Below are positions 12,542 to 17,038 of a stretch of 17,038 nt of DNA, piece by piece. How positions within the stretch are numbered: position 1 is the first letter of the stretch; each line of letters starts with the position of its first letter. The notes beneath the pieces are model-generated. The model searched no databases. It was not told the DNA's origin and was given only the letters and a program-made list of their open reading frames with translations. The stretch spans positions 1 to 17,038 of the forward strand of contig JAUXSZ010000202.1 in NCBI GenBank assembly GCA_030679635.1, read 5' to 3'. The position numbers and the translations under genes are program-made. This DNA comes from Sulfuricurvum sp. (lineage in GTDB: Bacteria; Campylobacterota; Campylobacteria; Campylobacterales; Sulfurimonadaceae).

Positions 12542-15500
12542 ATGTTAAACACTCTTCACTCTGGAAATCGCTTACGCGTTGATTTCGCGAAAACTCCCCA
12601 ACAAATTGAAGTTCCAAATTTATTACAACTTCAACAAAGTTCGTACGATTCATTTTTGATGTTAGATCAAAAAGATCGTTCAAAAAGTGGTATTGAACGG
12701 GTTTTCCAATCGGTATTTCCTATTCACGATTCTCAAAATCGTCTTTCTCTTGAATACTTGGGTTCTGAGGTTGGTCGTCCTAAATACACGGTCCGTGAAT
12801 CTATGGAACGTGGTTTGACCTATTCGGTTTCACTTCGTATTAAGACGCGCCTCGTTATTTGGGATCGTGATGAAAATACGAAAGAAAAAACAGGCGTCAA
12901 GGATATTAAAGAACAAACAATCTTTATCCGAGACATCCCATTAATGACGGAACGTACCTCTTTTGTCATTAACGGTGTTGAACGTGTTGTTGTCAATCAG
13001 CTTCACCGAAGCCCAGGGGTAATTTTCAAAGAAGAAGAATCTACAACTGCCGGCAGTAAAATGATTTTTACGGGTCAAATTATCCCTGACCGCGGTTCAT
13101 GGCTCTATTTTGAGTATGATCCAAAAGATATTCTTTACATGCGTATTAATAAGCGCCGTAAAGTACCTGTAACGATTATGTTCCGTGCACTTGGCTACAG
13201 CAAGCAAGATATTTTGAAGATGTTTTACCCACTTCAAAAAATTCGTTTGGAAGACAATAAATATCTTTTAGATTTTGTTCCTGAACATTTTGAAGGACGT
13301 CTTGCCTATGACCTTGTAGACATTGACGGTAAGTTGTTGGTTGCTGCTGGTAAACGTCTTTCTGCTAAGAAAGCGGAAAAAATGATTGCTGAGGGCGTTA
13401 CTGCGATTCAGTACCCGATTGAAATCATGATTGAGCGCCATCTTGCAGAACCGATTATTGATGCCTCTACGGGCGAAATCATGTTTGATACGATGACACA
13501 GCTTGATGAAACAAAATTGAAAAAAATTCTTGAAGCTGGGGTTACTGAGTTTGTGGTAGCCAATGATTTGGCAGAAGGACACGATAGCTCTATCATCAAC
13601 GCATTTATGGCAGATGTTGATTCCCTTAAATTGTTGAAGCAGACGGAAGACATTGAAGATGAGAATGCTCTTGCAGCCATTCGTATTTACAAAGTTATGC
13701 GTCCAGGCGAACCGGTTACCAAAGAAGCAGCTAAGATTTTTGTAAATCAACTTTTCTTTGATCCTGAACGTTATGATTTGACAAGAGTCGGCCGTATGAA
13801 AATGAACCATAAGCTCGGGTTGAATATTCCTGAGTATGTGACGGTTTTGACAAACGAAGATATCATCAATACGGTTAAATACGTCATTAAAGTTAAAAAT
13901 GGACAAGGTCATATCGACGACCGTGACCACCTTGGTAACCGACGTATCCGTTCTATCGGTGAACTTTTGGGCAATGAGCTTCATAACGGTCTCGTTAAGA
14001 TGCAAAAAGCGATCAAAGACAAGCTTTCAACAATGAGCGGACAAACCACTGAATTGATGCCTCATGATTTGATTAACTCTAAAATGATCACCTCTACGAT
14101 TATGGAGTTTTTCAGCGGCGGACAATTGTCACAATTTATGGACCAAACGAATCCGTTGTCGGAAGTTACCCATAAACGTCGTCTTTCAGCACTCGGAGAA
14201 GGCGGTCTTGTCAAAGAGCGTGCCGGATTTGAAGTGCGTGACGTTCACCCGACTCACTACGGGCGTATTTGTCCGATTGAAACCCCTGAGGGACAAAACA
14301 TCGGTTTGATCAATACGTTGGCAACGTACTCAAAAGTAAATGAGCACGGCTTCATTGAAGCACCGTATAATGTTGTTAGAGATGGTATTGTTACGACTGA
14401 AGTTGTTTATTTGACAGCGACACAAGAAGAGGGCAAGGTTATTGCTGCGGCATCTTCTCGTGTTGATGAGAAGGGTAACTTCCTGGATGATTTGGTTGAA
14501 ATTCGTAAAGATGGCGGAATTCAGCTTGTATCCCCAAAAGGGTGTGAACTTCGTGACCTTACTCCCCATATGGTTGTCGGTGTTGCGGCGAGTTTGATCC
14601 CTTTCTTGGAGCATGATGATGCGAACCGTGCGTTGATGGGTTCAAACATGCAGCGTCAAGCAGTTCCGTTGTTGAAACCGGAAGCCCCTATGGTCGGTAC
14701 GGGTGTTGAGAAACTCGTAGCACGCGATTCATGGGAATGTGTCAAAGTTGAACGCAGCGGTATCGTAGAAAAAGTCGACTCAAAACATATCTATGTCATG
14801 GGTGAAGACGAAGACGGAACGTTTATTGATTACTATCCGTTGGAAAAAAATATCCGTACGAACCAAAATACGACATTCCTACAAAAGCCGATTGTTAAGC
14901 AGGGGCAAACAGTAACTAAAGGTCAAATTATCGCAGATGGTCCAAATATGGATCAAGGCGAATTGGCTCTTGGTATCAATGCCCTTGTTGCGTTTATGCC
15001 TTGGAACGGTTACAACTTCGAGGATGCGATCGTTATGTCTGAGCGGATGATTCGTGAAGACGCGTTTACTTCGGTACACATTTACGAAAAAGAAGCGGAA
15101 GCACGTGAATTGAAGCACGGTGTTGAAGAGATCACTCGTGATATCCCGAATGTACGTGATGATGAATTGGCCCATCTTGATGAAAGCGGTATCGTTAAAA
15201 TCGGTACGTACATCAAAGGCGGTATGATTCTCGTTGGTAAAGTTTCACCAAAAGGTGAAGTTAAACCGACTCCTGAAGAGCGTTTGCTACGTGCTATTTT
15301 TGGCGAAAAAGCGGGTCACGTTGTCAATAAATCTCTCTACTGTACACCAAGTATGGAAGGGATTATTGTTGACGTCAAAGTATTCACGAAAAAAGGTTAC
15401 GATAAAGATCCACGTACCCTTGAACTTGAAAAACTAGAACGTGATGAATTAGAGCGCGAGCATTATGATCGCCTGCTCATGATTGACAAAGAAGAGATGC

Positions 15501-16687
15501 TTCGTATTACTTCATTGTTAACCAAGCACCCATTGCAGAGTGCGGTAAGTGTTAATGGGAATGACTATAAAGAGGGTGATCACGTCAATGGGGATGACCT
15601 TAAAGAGGTTAACCGATTTGCTATGAATACCATCGTTAAAGCATTCGCAGACGATGTTCAAGAGAAATACAACCAAACAAAAAATCATTTCCAAAAAGAG
15701 AAGAAAAAATTCCGTGACGAACACGAAGAAAAACTTTCTATCTTGGAAAAAGACGACATTCTTCCTAACGGTGTTGTTAAGTTTGTTAAAGTCTATATCG
15801 CGACAAAGCGTAAGCTCAAAGTCGGGGATAAAATGGCGGGTCGTCACGGGAACAAAGGTATCGTTTCGATCATTGTTCCACAAGTCGATATGCCTTACAT
15901 GGCTAACGGCCGTACGGTTGACGTATGTTTGAACCCTCTTGGGGTTCCATCACGTATGAACATCGGTCAAATTCTTGAAATGCACCTTGGTATGGTCGGT
16001 AAAGAACTTGGCTACCAAATCCAAGATATTTTTGAGAGCAAGCAAAAAGAATTTATCGGCGAACTACGCACCAAGATGATCACCATTGCGGATGTTGCCG
16101 GACTCATGGATGCTGCCAATGCGATCGGTGCGATGGACGATGCTACCCTTCTGGGCTATGCGCAGGACTGGAGCCAAGGGGTTAAGTTTGCAACCCCTAT
16201 TTTTGAGGGTGTTACTTCTGCAGAATTCGGACGTTTGTTTGAGCTTGCGAAACTTGATAATGACGGTAAAATGGAATTGTATGACGGTAAAAGCGGAGAC
16301 AAGCTCAAAGAGCGCGTCAACGTCGGATACATGTACATCCTTAAACTCCATCACTTGGTTGATGAAAAAGTACACGCCCGTTCAACTGGGCCATACTCTC
16401 TCGTAACGCAACAGCCGGTCGGTGGTAAAGCCCTCTTCGGCGGACAGCGTTTTGGAGAGATGGAAGTTTGGGCTCTTGAAGCATACGGCGCTTCTGCGGT
16501 TCTCAAAGAGATGTTAACCATCAAATCAGATGACGTTGATGGACGTGTCCGTGCGTACAAAGCGATTACGAAAGGTGAAAGCGTTCCAGCATCAGGTATC
16601 CCTGAGACGTTGTTCGTATTAACCAAAGAGCTGCAAGCACTTGCGCTTGATATTGAGATTTTTGACGAGGTAGATGACAATGAGTAA
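12542..16687 (+). CDS. rpoB: DNA-directed RNA polymerase subunit beta
   Basis: This 1381-residue subunit is full length and intact, slightly longer than that of E. coli. Conserved blocks in order are VINGVERVVVNQLHRSPGVIF in the N-terminal lobe and the rifampicin-binding region from about 527 (GQLSQFMDQT ... THKRRLSALG). Then come GFEVRDVHPTHYGRICPIE, NGYNFEDAIV, the active-site-proximal GDKMAGRHGNKG (1095-1106), and the C-terminal clamp helices (from about 1264, MYILKLHHLVDEK ... GQRFGEMEVWALEAYGA). The usual resistance positions (E. coli D516, H526, S531) are wild type. The start ATG is preceded by GAGG about 8 bases upstream. The gene ends by overlapping the rpoC start by 8 bases in another frame, so the two subunits are separate but coupled. 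Confidence 0.99.
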   Translation: MLNTLHSGNRLRVDFAKTPQQIEVPNLLQLQQSSYDSFLMLDQKDRSKSGIERVFQSVFPIHDSQNRLSLEYLGSEVGRPKYTVRESMERGLTYSVSLRIKTRLVIWDRDENTKEKTGVKDIKEQTIFIRDIPLMTERTSFVINGVERVVVNQLHRSPGVIFKEEESTTAGSKMIFTGQIIPDRGSWLYFEYDPKDILYMRINKRRKVPVTIMFRALGYSKQDILKMFYPLQKIRLEDNKYLLDFVPEHFEGRLAYDLVDIDGKLLVAAGKRLSAKKAEKMIAEGVTAIQYPIEIMIERHLAEPIIDASTGEIMFDTMTQLDETKLKKILEAGVTEFVVANDLAEGHDSSIINAFMADVDSLKLLKQTEDIEDENALAAIRIYKVMRPGEPVTKEAAKIFVNQLFFDPERYDLTRVGRMKMNHKLGLNIPEYVTVLTNEDIINTVKYVIKVKNGQGHIDDRDHLGNRRIRSIGELLGNELHNGLVKMQKAIKDKLSTMSGQTTELMPHDLINSKMITSTIMEFFSGGQLSQFMDQTNPLSEVTHKRRLSALGEGGLVKERAGFEVRDVHPTHYGRICPIETPEGQNIGLINTLATYSKVNEHGFIEAPYNVVRDGIVTTEVVYLTATQEEGKVIAAASSRVDEKGNFLDDLVEIRKDGGIQLVSPKGCELRDLTPHMVVGVAASLIPFLEHDDANRALMGSNMQRQAVPLLKPEAPMVGTGVEKLVARDSWECVKVERSGIVEKVDSKHIYVMGEDEDGTFIDYYPLEKNIRTNQNTTFLQKPIVKQGQTVTKGQIIADGPNMDQGELALGINALVAFMPWNGYNFEDAIVMSERMIREDAFTSVHIYEKEAEARELKHGVEEITRDIPNVRDDELAHLDESGIVKIGTYIKGGMILVGKVSPKGEVKPTPEERLLRAIFGEKAGHVVNKSLYCTPSMEGIIVDVKVFTKKGYDKDPRTLELEKLERDELEREHYDRLLMIDKEEMLRITSLLTKHPLQSAVSVNGNDYKEGDHVNGDDLKEVNRFAMNTIVKAFADDVQEKYNQTKNHFQKEKKKFRDEHEEKLSILEKDDILPNGVVKFVKVYIATKRKLKVGDKMAGRHGNKGIVSIIVPQVDMPYMANGRTVDVCLNPLGVPSRMNIGQILEMHLGMVGKELGYQIQDIFESKQKEFIGELRTKMITIADVAGLMDAANAIGAMDDATLLGYAQDWSQGVKFATPIFEGVTSAEFGRLFELAKLDNDGKMELYDGKSGDKLKERVNVGYMYILKLHHLVDEKVHARSTGPYSLVTQQPVGGKALFGGQRFGEMEVWALEAYGASAVLKEMLTIKSDDVDGRVRAYKAITKGESVPASGIPETLFVLTKELQALALDIEIFDEVDDNE

Positions 16688-17038
16688 ACTAGTACCAATT
16701 GCAGTGACTGAAGACAATCGTCCAACCGATATTAAACAAATCCAATTTCGCCTTGCGAGCCCAGAGAAAATTCTCTCATGGAGTCACGGTGAAGTCAAAA
16801 AGCCGGAAACCATCAATTACCGTACCCTCAAGCCTGAGCGTGACGGATTGTTTTGTGCCAAAATTTTTGGACCTGTCCGCGATTACGAATGTTTGTGCGG
16901 AAAATACAAAAAAATGCGTTACAAAGGGGTTGTGTGCGAAAAATGTGGGGTAGAAGTTACCTCCTCTAAAGTTCGCCGTAACCGTATGGGACACATTGAT
17001 TTGGTGACTCCTGTAGCGCACATTTGGTACGTTAGCTC
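16680..17038 (+). CDS. rpoC: DNA-directed RNA polymerase subunit beta', N-terminal part
   Basis: The first 119 residues are visible (starts MSKLVPIAVTEDNRP); the gene runs off the right edge. The zinc-ribbon cysteines are at 71 and 73 (CLC) and 86 and 89 (CEKC). They are followed by the strongly conserved block ending HIDLVTPVAHIWYVS, which together form the start of the beta' clamp. ATG at 16680 overlaps the rpoB stop by 8 bases (ATGAGTAA), shifted one base forward from the rpoB frame. The overlap suggests coupled translation, giving equal amounts of beta and beta'. The catalytic NADFDGD loop lies beyond the window. Confidence 0.97.
   Translation, partial: MSKLVPIAVTEDNRPTDIKQIQFRLASPEKILSWSHGEVKKPETINYRTLKPERDGLFCAKIFGPVRDYECLCGKYKKMRYKGVVCEKCGVEVTSSKVRRNRMGHIDLVTPVAHIWYVS

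Noticed and set aside
12370..12552. 60-codon minus-strand frame in the rplL-rpoB spacer
   Set aside because: No ribosome binding site or recognisable domain; the region is better explained by RNA hairpins of the + strand transcript.
13268..14005. Long open frame of 245 codons on the minus strand
   Set aside because: It lies antisense to conserved rpoB sequence, has low-complexity Phe/Asn-rich character and no family features; it is a codon-bias shadow.
14110..14220. Rifampicin resistance changes in rpoB
   Set aside because: The key residues (Asp, His and Ser of the cluster) are wild type.

Overview
This window is ordinary chromosomal core sequence, most likely from a free-living Campylobacterota (Epsilonproteobacteria) of the Sulfurimonas/Sulfuricurvum type. 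Four observations point there. First is the gene order tRNA(Thr-Tyr-Gly-Thr)-tuf-rpmG-tRNA(Trp)-secE-nusG-rplKAJL-rpoB-rpoC. Second is the protein character: a 399-aa EF-Tu and an RpoB of about 1381 aa. Third is a tuf promoter with a T-rich stretch and TATAAT but no clear -35. Fourth, rpoB and rpoC are separate genes, which argues against Helicobacter and Wolinella, where they are fused. The genus is inferred by eye, not by a search. Base composition looks moderate, in the low to mid forties percent GC by impression.

Layout. Positions 1-3043 carry a tight + strand run: the 3' end of a polyprenyl (farnesyl/geranylgeranyl) diphosphate synthase, transketolase, and a TrmH/SpoU-type RNA 2'-O-methyltransferase. 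A small thioredoxin-like protein lies on the - strand (3027-3350); its 3' end overlaps the methyltransferase gene. Divergent from it is a + strand cassette (3377-7162): a radical SAM/SPASM protein of unknown substrate, a CorA-type metal channel coupled to it by an ATGA overlap, a ChaA/CAX-type cation/proton antiporter, and a YaaA-family protein.

At 7177 the translation and transcription block begins. A consensus sigma-70 promoter (TTGACA, 17 bp, TATAAT) drives four tRNA genes in the same order and with the same anticodons as the E. coli thrU-tyrU-glyT-thrT cluster. They are followed by tuf, which also has its own candidate promoter, then rpmG, tRNA-Trp, secE, nusG, rplK, rplA, rplJ, rplL, rpoB and the first 359 bases of rpoC. 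These genes supply the ribosomal L1 stalk, the L10/L12 stalk, EF-Tu, the SecYEG translocon subunit, NusG and the core RNA polymerase subunits, so growth-rate control of this block is expected.

I found no CRISPR array, mobile element, phage gene, toxin-antitoxin pair or obvious novel protein system. The most interesting material is RNA structure in the gaps of the ribosomal operon. Two related hairpins sharing the 12-mer ACTAAATCTTGC flank rplA. The second of these overlaps an alternative, mutually exclusive hairpin. An L10-type autoregulatory leader precedes rplJ, a hairpin presents the rplJ stop codon in its loop, and the 172-nt rplL-rpoB spacer holds at least four hairpins. No stretch over 300 bases lacks a gene; the longest gaps are two of 172 bases, before rplJ and before rpoB.
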